Assembly: GCF_035658495.1 (NCBI RefSeq)
Contig: NZ_CP141945.1
Location: 1,539,501 to 1,603,500, forward strand
Direction of reading: 5' to 3'
DNA from: Novosphingobium sp. RL4
GTDB taxonomy: Bacteria > Pseudomonadota > Alphaproteobacteria > Sphingomonadales > Sphingomonadaceae
Length of the DNA stretch: 64,000 bases
Of this stretch, positions 51,582 to 62,748 are shown one piece after another. Positions within the stretch are counted from its first letter, which is position 1, and every line of letters begins with the position of its first letter. The notes under the pieces were generated by a model, which did not search any database, was not told the DNA's origin, and saw only the letters and a list, made by a program, of their open reading frames with translations. A program made the position numbers and the translations under genes.

Positions 51582-53007
51582 GCGCCTTTCCCTGTGGTCG
51601 CTGGCTGCTGGTCTCTGCGCACTTGCTGCGCCGGGGGTAGCCCAGCAAATCGCGCCCTTGCCCCGGCCTGCGCCGCTCGATGCGCCGGTGCTGCAACTGG
51701 ACGACCTGCTCGCCAACTCCGCCCGGCAATCGCCGCAGATCATCGAGGCGCTGGCCCGCACCCGCGCTGCCGATGCCAAACGGCTGACCGCGGAAGGTGC
51801 GTTCGATACGGTCTTCTCCGCCGAGGGCGGATCGCGGCTGGTCGGTTATTACGGCGGCACTTATGCGGATGCGAAACTGGCGCGTCCGCTGGAGAACTGG
51901 GGCGGCCAGATCTATGGCGGCTACCGCGCATCCAGCGGCCGGTTCCCGATCTACGAGGACAAGAACTACACCAACGAGTTCGGCGAGATCCGCGCTGGTG
52001 CGGTGTTCTCCCTGCTGCGCGACCGGATGATCGACGATCGCCGCTTCGGCCGGGTGACGGCGGATGCCGATCGCGCAGTGGCCGATGCCGAGCGGCAGAT
52101 GGTGGCCATCGGCGTGCAGCGCAAGGCGCTCGACGCTTACCTGAACTGGGTGGCGAGCGGTGAGCGGCTCAAGGTCTATCGTCATCTCCTCGATCTTGCG
52201 CAGGAACGCCAGCGAGGCCTCGATCGTGCCTATAGGGCCGGGCTGCGCCCGCGTATCGTCCTGACCGAGAACGACCAGATGGTGCTGCGCCGTCAGGCCA
52301 TGGTCGTCCAGTCCGAGCAGGCCATGGCCGCCGCCGCCAATGCCCTCTCGCTCTACTGGCGCGACAGTGAGGGCAATCCCACGATCCCACGCCGCGAACA
52401 GTTGCCCGCCTCCCTGCCGGATCCGGTCGTCACGGCCATACCGCACGATCTGCAGCGGCCGGACCTGCTGGTCGCCGACCTGAAGACCCGGCTGGTGCAG
52501 GATCGTCTCGCGCTCGACCGCAATGCCCTGCTGCCGCGCCTCGACCTCAACATGGAAGTGGCGCGCGACATCGGCGATATCGGTCCCGGCGGCGCCTCGC
52601 GCAGCGGCAACGACGTGCGTTTCGGTATCAAGATCTCGGTCCCGCTCGAACAGCGTACGGCGCGCGGCAAGCTGATGCAGACGCAGGCGGAACTCGATGC
52701 CAACCAGACCCGCGCGCGCTGGCTGGACGAGCAGATCCGCGCCGAAGTGGACGGCATCGCCATCGCCTTCGATGCCGCGACGCAGCTTATCGCCCTGTCC
52801 CAGCAGGAAAAGCAGCGAGCGGATACTATGGCGGTTGCGGAGCGGCGCCGCTTCGAGATGGGCGCCAGCGACCTGTTCCTCGTCAACACGCGCGAGGAAG
52901 CGGCGGCCAGCGTTGCCCTGAACCTGCTAGACGGCCATCTCAAACGCCTCGCATCGAGCGCCGACTTGGCGGCCTCGTCCGGCAATGCCGCAGCATTGGG
53001 GCTTTAG
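51571..53007 (+). CDS. TolC-family outer-membrane efflux protein
   Basis: A 478-aa outer-membrane factor with a signal peptide (about residues 1-25, ending GVAQQ) and the duplicated helical-hairpin architecture of TolC: long helices around LDDLLANSARQSPQIIEALART and LDRNALLPRLDLNMEVARD, and a late helix around AEVDGIAIAFDAATQLIALSQQEKQ. It provides the exit duct of the tripartite assembly with the preceding adaptor and ABC-like protein. Third and last gene of the operon; it converges with the PHP hydrolase gene across 73 bases. Confidence 0.9.
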   Translation: MPSKRLSLWSLAAGLCALAAPGVAQQIAPLPRPAPLDAPVLQLDDLLANSARQSPQIIEALARTRAADAKRLTAEGAFDTVFSAEGGSRLVGYYGGTYADAKLARPLENWGGQIYGGYRASSGRFPIYEDKNYTNEFGEIRAGAVFSLLRDRMIDDRRFGRVTADADRAVADAERQMVAIGVQRKALDAYLNWVASGERLKVYRHLLDLAQERQRGLDRAYRAGLRPRIVLTENDQMVLRRQAMVVQSEQAMAAAANALSLYWRDSEGNPTIPRREQLPASLPDPVVTAIPHDLQRPDLLVADLKTRLVQDRLALDRNALLPRLDLNMEVARDIGDIGPGGASRSGNDVRFGIKISVPLEQRTARGKLMQTQAELDANQTRARWLDEQIRAEVDGIAIAFDAATQLIALSQQEKQRADTMAVAERRRFEMGASDLFLVNTREEAAASVALNLLDGHLKRLASSADLAASSGNAAALGL

Positions 53008-53080
53008 AGGTTTGGGCGCGCTTTTCAGTTGAGGCCCACACGTTCAACCGGACGAGGTGAAAACTACGGTATTGCGCGAT

Positions 53081-54520
53081 TCACTTCTGGGCAAAGTAGA
53101 TCGGGTTGGAATAGAACCAGAGATCACGCCAGGGATCTTCTCCGACGAAGTCAGGCTCGGGTTCGCCCTGCGGCGTGTTGGTGCCGCGAATTCGCAGATA
53201 GGTTATTCCCTCTAAAACCTTCATCCGATGCGATACGATCAGACTATCGCCGTCGGCCCGAAAATCGCGCGACGTAAAGCGCTTCACGAGCCGAGTGCTG
53301 CGGTTGCGATCCCCCTCGACGCCGGAAGCGCCACCCGCGATCAGATCGACGTGATCGACCTTGGGAACTTGCCCGGCGGCGTGATGGGGGGGCGCGGGGC
53401 GGAATCGAATAGTGATGGTGAGTTCATCACCTTTGTGTACCATCAGGGTTTCCCCCATCGCCGCCGCCCGTGACGGCCTCGGTCCAACCGCCGCCGTCAC
53501 ATCCAGTCGGTCCACCAAATTGCCGGTGGTTACGAAGACGCGCCCGTTGCGCAGTCCATCGAGTATGTCTGGGGCGTTCCGCTCGGCGAAGACCCAGGTC
53601 CTGGAATATTCCCCCGGCCAGAAGTCCGCGCCGCCTTCCCGCCAATGCCCGTGCGAATCCGAGTTGGCGGTAATGGTCCAGTGCATACCCTTCCCCAGTA
53701 GTGCATCCCATGCTCCTCCCAGCCGGGCGACCATCTGATCGAAACCACCCATGGTCGGGAAGCCGCCGTACAGACCACGCGAGCCATGCGCCTTGTCCGC
53801 GCCCGCTTCCGGCCTGGCAGCCTGATGCCCCGGTGCACCTTCCATGCCGATCACGACATTCGGAGCGGCTTTCTGCCAAGCAAGGTACTCGGCAGGCGTA
53901 TGCAGGCCCCATTCGCCATGGCCTGTCGCCGTTCGCGATGGATGATTGCCGATCAGCACCGGCGGATGCTGAAGACCGGCCATGTATCGCAGCGCTGCGA
54001 TCATCTGAGGCTTGGTGTTGCGGGTCGGATCGGCCGGAAACGCCTCGCGCTTGCCGAAGCGGGATTCGATATCGCGCAGCATCGCGCGCTCGGCGGCATC
54101 GGTCGGCAGGATCAGGCTGGCATGCTCTCCGCCCGGAACGTCGAATTCCATGCCGTAGAACAGGACCATGTCCGGCACCGCCTTGCGTGCCGCCACGACA
54201 TCCGGCCAGGCACGGTCATGGTTGAGCGCGGAATGCCCGGGCCCGCCGTGATCCGTCGCGACCATCCAGTCCAGCCCGAAGCGACGCGCCATCTGAATGT
54301 TCTGCAGGATCGTGTGGGAAGAATCGCCGCCGATGACGGGCTCCGGCACGCGCTCGGGATGTTCGGGATCCGCTTCATAGCGGGCGCTGTAGATGCTGTG
54401 CACATGATGATCACCGGCTAGCCAGCGTCTTTGAGCCGCCTCTTCGGCACAGGCCGGCATGACATTTACCATGGTGATAGCCGGGGCGAGAAGCCATCCT
54501 GAACGCATCATCGATCGCAT
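53081..54520 (-). CDS. Exported PHP-domain metallohydrolase (CehA/McbA family)
   Basis: A 479-aa protein with a signal peptide (ending PACAEE near residue 26) and a PHP domain. Metal-ligand motifs are DHHVHSIYS (about residues 36-44), VATDHGGPGHS (about 88-98), YGMEF with its Glu, IGNHPS and NSDSHGHW. This set matches the CehA/McbA family, named after carbaryl hydrolases and generally regarded as phosphoesterase-like; the natural substrate here is unknown. The C-terminal third (after about 340) looks like a beta-sandwich domain. It lies 74 bases after the TonB receptor gene in a FecI-FecR operon, so it probably processes the imported ligand or a surface-bound ester. Confidence 0.87.
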   Translation of the reverse strand: MRSMMRSGWLLAPAITMVNVMPACAEEAAQRRWLAGDHHVHSIYSARYEADPEHPERVPEPVIGGDSSHTILQNIQMARRFGLDWMVATDHGGPGHSALNHDRAWPDVVAARKAVPDMVLFYGMEFDVPGGEHASLILPTDAAERAMLRDIESRFGKREAFPADPTRNTKPQMIAALRYMAGLQHPPVLIGNHPSRTATGHGEWGLHTPAEYLAWQKAAPNVVIGMEGAPGHQAARPEAGADKAHGSRGLYGGFPTMGGFDQMVARLGGAWDALLGKGMHWTITANSDSHGHWREGGADFWPGEYSRTWVFAERNAPDILDGLRNGRVFVTTGNLVDRLDVTAAVGPRPSRAAAMGETLMVHKGDELTITIRFRPAPPHHAAGQVPKVDHVDLIAGGASGVEGDRNRSTRLVKRFTSRDFRADGDSLIVSHRMKVLEGITYLRIRGTNTPQGEPEPDFVGEDPWRDLWFYSNPIYFAQK

Positions 54521-54594
54521 AGGCCTTCAATGGGAATACGGGGGACCGGTTCGAAACTCCGGCACGGTCCCCGCAATTCGTGGGGGCAGCAGGA

Positions 54595-57500
54595 TCAGAA
54601 CTTGGCGCGAACGCCGAAATTCACCGTCCGGCCGAACGTATGGATCTCGCTGACTTCGCTCTTGCTTCCGGCGAAGGAGACCTGCCGTTCGTCGAGGACG
54701 TTCACGGCCTGCATGAACATTTCAATGTTCGGTCTGATCTTGTAGCTGGCGCCAAGGTCGACGATGCCGAAACCCTTCTGGTAATATGCCACGACATCCT
54801 CGGGGCTGGGCAGCGAGGTCACATTGGCGCCGGAATCGGTCATGTAGTTGCTGCGATACGTGTAGCTGAGGTTGATCTCGAACGGCCCGGTCTCGAAGAA
54901 GGGCGTGATCGAGTAGCTGACGTCCGACACACCCTGGATTCCGGCCGACTGGATGCCGACGCCCGTAGTGTTCAACTCCAGCTTGGAGGTCGCGAAGGTC
55001 GCTGTTGCAGTGACGCCGAGGCCGAAAGGCAGCTTGTTGGTATAGCCGAACTCGACGCCCGAGATCGCCGCGTCGCCCACGTTGGTCGGGGTGGCCACCA
55101 GAATATCCACCGGCAGCGTGGAGCCGTCGTTGACGGCGAAAGCCAGCGTGCGCGTCTCGAAGTCCGATGCGATATAGTTGCTGATGTCCTTGTGGAACGC
55201 GGCCACCGTGAACGCGCCGAACTTGTCGAAGTACCATTCGAACGATGCGTCGAAATTCCACGAGGTGTAGGGGCGCAGGTTGGGGTTGCCGCCCGACGCC
55301 TGCAAGTTGAGCGTCGGATCATCCAGCGCCGCCGCACCCTGGTTGTAGATGCTCGTCACGGTAACACTGTTCGTGTTGATCGAATTACGCAGTTCCGAGA
55401 GCGACGGGCGCGTCATCGTGCGCGCCACGCCCAGACGCAACTGCACATTGTCCGAGAACTTGAACATCGCATTGGCGCTGGGCAGGAACTCGCCATAAGT
55501 GGCGCGCGTGGTCGTGGGCAGGACTTCGGTGGTCACGCCGCCCGAACCGTTCGGGACGGGCGCTATGGCGGTGCCGCGCACTTCGGTTTCGGTACGCACG
55601 TAACGCAGGCCGAAATTGCCGGAGACCGGCACATCACCTACATCGGATTCGAAATCGATGCGGCCGTACAGCGCTTGGATCTTCTCGCCGATGCGGTAGG
55701 AGTTCTGAAGGTCGGCGGCTGTAGGCTCCAGATCAGATGCATTGGGGCTGACACCGTCATACTCGCTACCGAGCGTGTAGGCCTGGTTGAACAGCGCCCA
55801 GTCCACGTTGGTCCAGGCCTGCCGGTTCACAATCGACTGGTCGAAGGCATTACCTGGCACCGGATATTGCAGGAAGGCGTCGGTAAGTGTGAACCCGTCG
55901 CGCAGGCTCGCACTGTTGCGATCGCGGCGCTGATAGTCGCGGTAACGGTCCGAGACTTGCCCGCCGAAACGCAGCCTCGACAGGCGGATGCCCCCGACAG
56001 CGAAATTCATCTCGCGCGAGACGTTGAGAATGAAGCTCTTGTCCTCGTCGATCGAATTGATCGGGCGGACGGCGAAGCTCTCGAACGGCATGAGCGAGGG
56101 ATCGGTCAGGTCGAGATCGGTATAGAGTGAGGTGACACGGCCTTTGTTCAGGACATCGCCGCTGAAATCGAACGTGAGATTGCCGCCCCGTCCGCTGGCC
56201 GTGCGGTACTGCACGCGCTGGATCGGCGTATCGAGGTCACTGCTGGCGCGGGCATAGCTGACGCGCGGCTCGATATGCCAGTCGCCGAGGTCCAGCTTGA
56301 TCGTGGTGTTCAGTTGGAGGTTCTGGTGCGACTGGTCCATGTATTCGCTGTAGTTGCGAACGCGCGCGCCGCGGATCGTGCCTGCAACAAGTCTGCCGTC
56401 CTCGACCACCGCTGTAGACAGGTCGAGCCGCGAAAGCTGGCTCGGGATGTAATACGTAAGGCGGCGCTCGGTCGTCTCGTTGTTGAACTGCGAGAACAGG
56501 CCGTCGACGTCGATCTCGAAACTAGGGGACGGGCGCCACTGCAGGCCGACGACGGCGCTGATGCGTTCGCGATCCTCGGTCTCCAGATAGGGCTGCGCAT
56601 CGCCGGGGACCCGCAGCGTTCGGAGGCCTTCCACTTCGGCATCCTGCCATCCCATGCGCAGGCGATCGAACTGGATCTTGCGACGTGAATAGGACAGGCC
56701 CGCCAGTACGCCGAAGGTCTTGTCCTCATTGCGCCAGCCGGCAGAGATCGTGCCATTCGGATTTACCGTATCGGTACGTTCCTCATAGCCTGCATAGGCA
56801 TTGGCGGCGACGAAAGATGTGCGGTCAAGCGGCTTGATGAGACGAATGTCGACGGTCGAACCGATGCCGCTCTCGACCAGATCGGCCGTGGGCGACTTGG
56901 TAACGACGACGCTGTCGATCAGCGTGGCCGGCAGCACCTGAAGGCGGAACTGGCGGCCGGACTGGCCAGAGTTGCGGATGTTCTCATTGTAGGCGAGCGG
57001 CATGCCGTCGAACGTCACCGCCTGGAAGTTCGGCCCCAGACCGCGCACGCTGATGAACTGGCCTTCGCCGGCTTCGCGCACGATGGTGACGCCGGGCACG
57101 CGCTGCAGCGCCTCGGCCACGTTGAACGCCGGCAGCTTGCCGATATCGGCGGCGACGACCGCATCCGCGATCGAGTCCGCGTTGCGCTTCACGCCGAGCG
57201 AGCGCTCGACACCGTCCGAAAACGGCGCGGTTACGACGATTTCACTGGCCGGGGCCGGTTCGCCGTTCGCGATTTCGGGCGTTTGTGCGGCCGCCGCCGT
57301 CAGAGGGCGGACGATGAGCGCGCCGGAGCCATCGCGCACGACGGTGAGCGACGTACCCGCGATCAGACGGCGAACGGCCGTCTCCGCATCGAACTCACCG
57401 GAAACGGGAGGTGCGTTCAGACGCGCCACCGCGTCGCGAGTGAACAGGATATCCTCTCCGCTCTGCCGCGCAAGCTGCTCCAGCGCCTGGTCCATCGGCT

Positions 57501-57621
57501 GAGCAGCAATCGCGATGCGCGCCTGGCGCGCCTGAGCATGTACAGAAGTCGCCAGAGATGCGCTTGAAAGAGCCAGCGCAAGCGCCGCCGATCGGCAAAG
57601 CTGCCGTTTGAAAGAAGTCAT
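54595..57621 (-). CDS. TonB-dependent transducer/receptor with STN signalling domain
   Basis: A 1008-aa outer-membrane receptor. After a signal peptide (ending SVHAQ) comes an STN domain (about residues 35-105; IAAQPMDQALEQLARQSGEDI), which talks to a FecR protein, then a TonB box (SEIVVTAPF), the plug (IADAVVAADIGKLPAFNVAEALQRVPGV-like, with ISVRGLGPNFQAVTFDGMP) and a large barrel ending VNFGVRAKF. The plug/barrel resembles the sphingomonad/Caulobacter branch that imports organic compounds such as oligosaccharides. FecR and FecI-type sigma genes are just upstream, so expression is probably induced by the ligand through the STN-FecR-sigma path. Confidence 0.93.
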   Translation of the reverse strand: MTSFKRQLCRSAALALALSSASLATSVHAQARQARIAIAAQPMDQALEQLARQSGEDILFTRDAVARLNAPPVSGEFDAETAVRRLIAGTSLTVVRDGSGALIVRPLTAAAAQTPEIANGEPAPASEIVVTAPFSDGVERSLGVKRNADSIADAVVAADIGKLPAFNVAEALQRVPGVTIVREAGEGQFISVRGLGPNFQAVTFDGMPLAYNENIRNSGQSGRQFRLQVLPATLIDSVVVTKSPTADLVESGIGSTVDIRLIKPLDRTSFVAANAYAGYEERTDTVNPNGTISAGWRNEDKTFGVLAGLSYSRRKIQFDRLRMGWQDAEVEGLRTLRVPGDAQPYLETEDRERISAVVGLQWRPSPSFEIDVDGLFSQFNNETTERRLTYYIPSQLSRLDLSTAVVEDGRLVAGTIRGARVRNYSEYMDQSHQNLQLNTTIKLDLGDWHIEPRVSYARASSDLDTPIQRVQYRTASGRGGNLTFDFSGDVLNKGRVTSLYTDLDLTDPSLMPFESFAVRPINSIDEDKSFILNVSREMNFAVGGIRLSRLRFGGQVSDRYRDYQRRDRNSASLRDGFTLTDAFLQYPVPGNAFDQSIVNRQAWTNVDWALFNQAYTLGSEYDGVSPNASDLEPTAADLQNSYRIGEKIQALYGRIDFESDVGDVPVSGNFGLRYVRTETEVRGTAIAPVPNGSGGVTTEVLPTTTRATYGEFLPSANAMFKFSDNVQLRLGVARTMTRPSLSELRNSINTNSVTVTSIYNQGAAALDDPTLNLQASGGNPNLRPYTSWNFDASFEWYFDKFGAFTVAAFHKDISNYIASDFETRTLAFAVNDGSTLPVDILVATPTNVGDAAISGVEFGYTNKLPFGLGVTATATFATSKLELNTTGVGIQSAGIQGVSDVSYSITPFFETGPFEINLSYTYRSNYMTDSGANVTSLPSPEDVVAYYQKGFGIVDLGASYKIRPNIEMFMQAVNVLDERQVSFAGSKSEVSEIHTFGRTVNFGVRAKF

Positions 57622-57714
57622 GTCCGATACCCCGTCCGGACGCCCATCGTGAGCGCCGCTTACCTCGTCGTCGCTCTGGACGGGGTTTTCCTCACCCCCC
57701 GATGAATATAATTT

Positions 57715-58644
57715 TCAGCGGGTAGCTGTTATGCGGATCATGTCCGGCGCTGCCGTGATCTCTACGGGCAAAAGAACTTCCAGCGAGCGCGCGAAAGCCT
57801 CCGGATCGCCGACGCGGTAGACGCCGCTCAGGCGCAGGTTGGCTGCGCGAGGATCTGCGACGACCAGTTCGCGACGGCTATAGCGGTTCATTTCCGCCAC
57901 GGCCTGCGCCACGGTTTCGTCGCGAAATGCCAGTCGCCCGCTCTGCCACGCCAGCAAGTCGTCAATCTCGGGACGGTCGAGGTGGTCCCGCCGACCCGGT
58001 TCCATGGCGATGCGATGTCCCGCCGAGAGCTCGACACGGGCATCGACCGACTGCACCTGCGCGCTGCCCTGAACCGCGGTGATCAGCACGACATCGTCGT
58101 CCCGGCGCAAGTCCAGCCTGCCCGATTGCGCGACGACGCTTCTGTCGCCCGCCTCGATGACGAAGGGCCGCACATCCCGTGCGATCTCGACGTCTACGCG
58201 GCCCGATGCCAGCGTCAACAGGCGCCGAGAATTACTCGCCGTGAAGCGCACCCGGGTGTTCGTGTCGAGCATTATGCGCGTATTATCGTCCAGCACGAAG
58301 CGCCGCTGCTCGCCGACTGCGGTCTCGTACACACCCGCAAGGGCATGCTGCCAGCCTAGGCCCAGCCCGCAAGTCAGGGCCAGACCGGCTCCGCCCGCAA
58401 GGACCGCGCGCCGGGACATGCGGTCCGGCTGACGCAAGCGCGCAGGCCGAGGATCGTCGCGAAGACCGCCAACCGCGTCCCAGATCGTGGACGCATTCTC
58501 GAATGCGGGGGGGTGTGACGGATCAGCCTTCAGCCACGCATGGAATGCCGCCTCGTCCCGGGAGGATCGGTCATCCGCGTGCAGTCGAGCCAGCCAGTCC
58601 GCCGCCTGCCGGTTCAAATTCTCCGGCTTGCTGCGGAAGATCAC
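57715..58644 (-). CDS. FecR-family anti-sigma/signal relay protein
   Basis: A 309-aa inner-membrane regulator. The cytoplasmic N-terminal DUF4880-type domain (about residues 5-50; LNRQAADWLARLHADD, FHAWLKADPSHPPAFE) binds the sigma factor; a membrane helix follows (about 76-95, AVLAGGAGLALTCGLGL) and the periplasmic FecR domain (about 100-200; GEQRRFVLDDNTRIMLDTNTRV) receives the signal from the receptor's STN domain. A C-terminal STN-like segment is visible (about 245-305). GTG at 58644 is one base after the sigma stop, which fits coupled translation; the open frame further upstream overlaps the sigma gene. Confidence 0.9.
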   Translation of the reverse strand: MIFRSKPENLNRQAADWLARLHADDRSSRDEAAFHAWLKADPSHPPAFENASTIWDAVGGLRDDPRPARLRQPDRMSRRAVLAGGAGLALTCGLGLGWQHALAGVYETAVGEQRRFVLDDNTRIMLDTNTRVRFTASNSRRLLTLASGRVDVEIARDVRPFVIEAGDRSVVAQSGRLDLRRDDDVVLITAVQGSAQVQSVDARVELSAGHRIAMEPGRRDHLDRPEIDDLLAWQSGRLAFRDETVAQAVAEMNRYSRRELVVADPRAANLRLSGVYRVGDPEAFARSLEVLLPVEITAAPDMIRITATR

Positions 58645-58645
58645 G

Positions 58646-59155
58646 TCACCAATTCTCCATCCACTCGGCCAGATGCACCATCGCCTTGGCAATATGCTTT
58701 TCTACGGCGCTTTGGCTGATGCCGAGTTCCTCGGCGATCTCACGATATTTACGGCCGTCCAGTCGATACATCAAGAAAATCTGCCGCGTACGCGGGCTAA
58801 GCGCTTCGACCCCGACGCGCAACCGGTCGAGCCGCTCGCGAGCGATGAGCACCTCATCCTGCAGTGGATGGTTGTCTGCAACCGCAGCAACATCGGGACA
58901 CCACACGAGAGTTTCCCCTGCCCGTTGTTCGCGTCGATAAGCATCGATACCTCGGCTCGTCGCAGCGCGGGCGAGTAGTGCATCGGCATTCCGAGCGAGG
59001 GTCGAGCCGGTGGTGACGTTGACCCATGCGTCGTGAAGCAGATCCTCAGCGTCGTCACGCCGCGTCATGCGAGCGACCTGATCCCGCAATCGTGCCCAAC
59101 TGAACGCCGAGCCCGGAGCGCACTTCGGTGCATTCGAAAACCCCATCGGCGGCAC
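58646..59155 (-). CDS. FecI-like ECF sigma factor
   Basis: A 169-aa ECF sigma factor: region 2 at about residues 20-80 (RRDDAEDLLHDAWVNVT, RAATSRGIDAYRRE) and region 4 at about 110-165 (LSPRTRQIFLMYRLDGRKYREIAEELGISQSAVEKHI). The FecI-FecR-receptor gene order shows an iron-type cell-surface signalling system, although the same module is also used for carbohydrate and other ligands. The start is GTG at 59155 or ATG at 59146; neither has a strong Shine-Dalgarno. First gene of a four-gene operon with the FecR, receptor and PHP genes. Confidence 0.92.
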   Translation of the reverse strand: MPPMGFSNAPKCAPGSAFSWARLRDQVARMTRRDDAEDLLHDAWVNVTTGSTLARNADALLARAATSRGIDAYRREQRAGETLVWCPDVAAVADNHPLQDEVLIARERLDRLRVGVEALSPRTRQIFLMYRLDGRKYREIAEELGISQSAVEKHIAKAMVHLAEWMENW

Positions 59156-59341
59156 TTAGAAAAACCAAAATGCGATTTGATGACACATCCAAGTCCATAG
59201 CATGACGCTTAAGCGCAACGACGCGGCATCCGATTGCGGGTGCTAGCATGGCTTGCCATTGCAGTCGGATATGTAGCCGGGCCGACACCTTCATACGAGA
59301 TTCCGCTCCCCCGATGGAGCTTGCCGGTGCGGGACAGGACA

Positions 59342-59539
59342 CTAAGCTCTGTCGGCAATCTGGCGGTCGGCGACAAGCGAAGCATCGATGAGGTTGCGGC
59401 CGGTCTGAGCAGCCGCCTCTGCGGTCATCGTCACCGCTACGCCATTCGGGCCGTCGAGCATGACGAGGCCGTCCTCGGCGATGGCAATTCCGGGGTCGGA
59501 CCGCGGCTGCGGCGGGTTGGGAGATGATGGTGCGGTCAT
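59342..59539 (-). CDS. Small protein coupled to Crp/Fnr-type regulator
   Basis: A 65-aa ORF whose ATG overlaps the regulator stop as ATGA (59539-59536). The proline-rich start is followed by a compact patterned part (IAEDGLVMLDGPNGVAVTMT and AEAAAQTGRNLIDASLVADR) that reads like a small beta-hairpin plus helix and has protein-like codon use. I do not recognise a domain. The coupling suggests that it is made in fixed ratio with the regulator and may modulate it. Confidence 0.6.
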   Translation of the reverse strand: MTAPSSPNPPQPRSDPGIAIAEDGLVMLDGPNGVAVTMTAEAAAQTGRNLIDASLVADRQIADRA

Positions 59540-60282
59540 GGAACGGCTTCCGTGGTTGCAGGGGGGAGGGGCGTATCGTCGATGTAGAGATAGGATGGAT
59601 CGAACTGCGCTCGGGCGGCCAAACGTGCAGGATCGGGTATTTCCACAAGGGAGGAACGGAACACGCACAGACCCTCTTCGCGCATCTGGCGCAGGACCCG
59701 GTTGACGTGGATATTGGTAAGGCCGCAGATTTCGGCGAGGTCGGTCTGGGTCAGGCCCAGCGCGAAACGATGCCCATCGCTGAGCCCGGCCGACACAAGG
59801 CGAACGTTGATTTCGCACAGGAAGTGAGCCACCCGCCCCATTGCATCGAGCCTGCCGAGGCGGAACAGCCACGCCCTGTGTATCGCAGCATCGATGAGCG
59901 TCGAGAACCACAGTTTGCGGGCCAGTTGCGGGCACTCGGCAATGATGGCGTCCAAGTGGGCATGCGGCACGATCGCTACGGTCGCCGCAGTCATCGTGGC
60001 CACGTCGTGGTCGAGAACCTTCAACGGATAGGCATGAAGGTCAACGAAGTCGCCGGGTACGTGAACGGCTACCAGTTGCCGCAAGCCCTGGCGATCGTCG
60101 ATGTAGCGTGACAGGATTCCTTCGATCAGCAGAGTGCTGTCATTCAGATCTTGCCCGGCCCGAACCACGATCTTGCGCGGTTCAATCGTCCTGACTTCCG
60201 TTATCGAAGCTTCCAGCCTTGCGCGCTCTTCGGGCGAGAGGCTGACACCCCGTTTGTATCGCAGGAAGCGGTCGGTGAACAC
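59536..60282 (-). CDS. Crp/Fnr-family transcriptional regulator
   Basis: A 248-aa regulator (253 if the TTG at 60297 is used). A cyclic-nucleotide-binding-type beta-roll covers about residues 20-140 (IVVRAGQDLNDSTLLIEGILSRY, VHVPGDFVDLHAYPLKVLDHDVATMTA-like) and the C-terminal Crp HTH about 165-225 (LGLTQTDLAEICGLTNIHVNRVLRQMREEGL). No cysteine cluster of the Fnr type is present, so it is not an oxygen sensor of that kind. GTG 60282 follows GAAGGA at good spacing. It diverges from the catalase gene across about 240 bases and may control it; a 65-aa ORF is coupled downstream. Confidence 0.85.
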   Translation of the reverse strand: MFTDRFLRYKRGVSLSPEERARLEASITEVRTIEPRKIVVRAGQDLNDSTLLIEGILSRYIDDRQGLRQLVAVHVPGDFVDLHAYPLKVLDHDVATMTAATVAIVPHAHLDAIIAECPQLARKLWFSTLIDAAIHRAWLFRLGRLDAMGRVAHFLCEINVRLVSAGLSDGHRFALGLTQTDLAEICGLTNIHVNRVLRQMREEGLCVFRSSLVEIPDPARLAARAQFDPSYLYIDDTPLPPATTEAVP

Positions 60283-60525
60283 GGCTTGGTCCTTCAAAAC
60301 GGTATAGGAGACGGGCTCTCTTCCGGCATAACCTCCCGCGGGGGAGCGCGTTGCAAGGCTGCGGACCGAAACGTGCTGATGCAGGTTAATATCCGGCCGG
60401 CCGGCGCAACTGAACGGTCATGGCTACTGTTACCTTCGGACTAGTCCCATCCAATGCCGCATTCGCGTGCCGCCCTCAGGCCGGTCAGGCGCTGCCGCAT
60501 GACCTTTGATCTGGAGGAATGCCCC

Positions 60526-62728
<2,203 letters not shown>

Positions 62729-62748
<20 letters not shown>

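Noticed and set aside
54580..56130. A 516-codon plus-strand frame opposite the TonB receptor
   Set aside because: Antisense shadow of receptor codons; no family resemblance.
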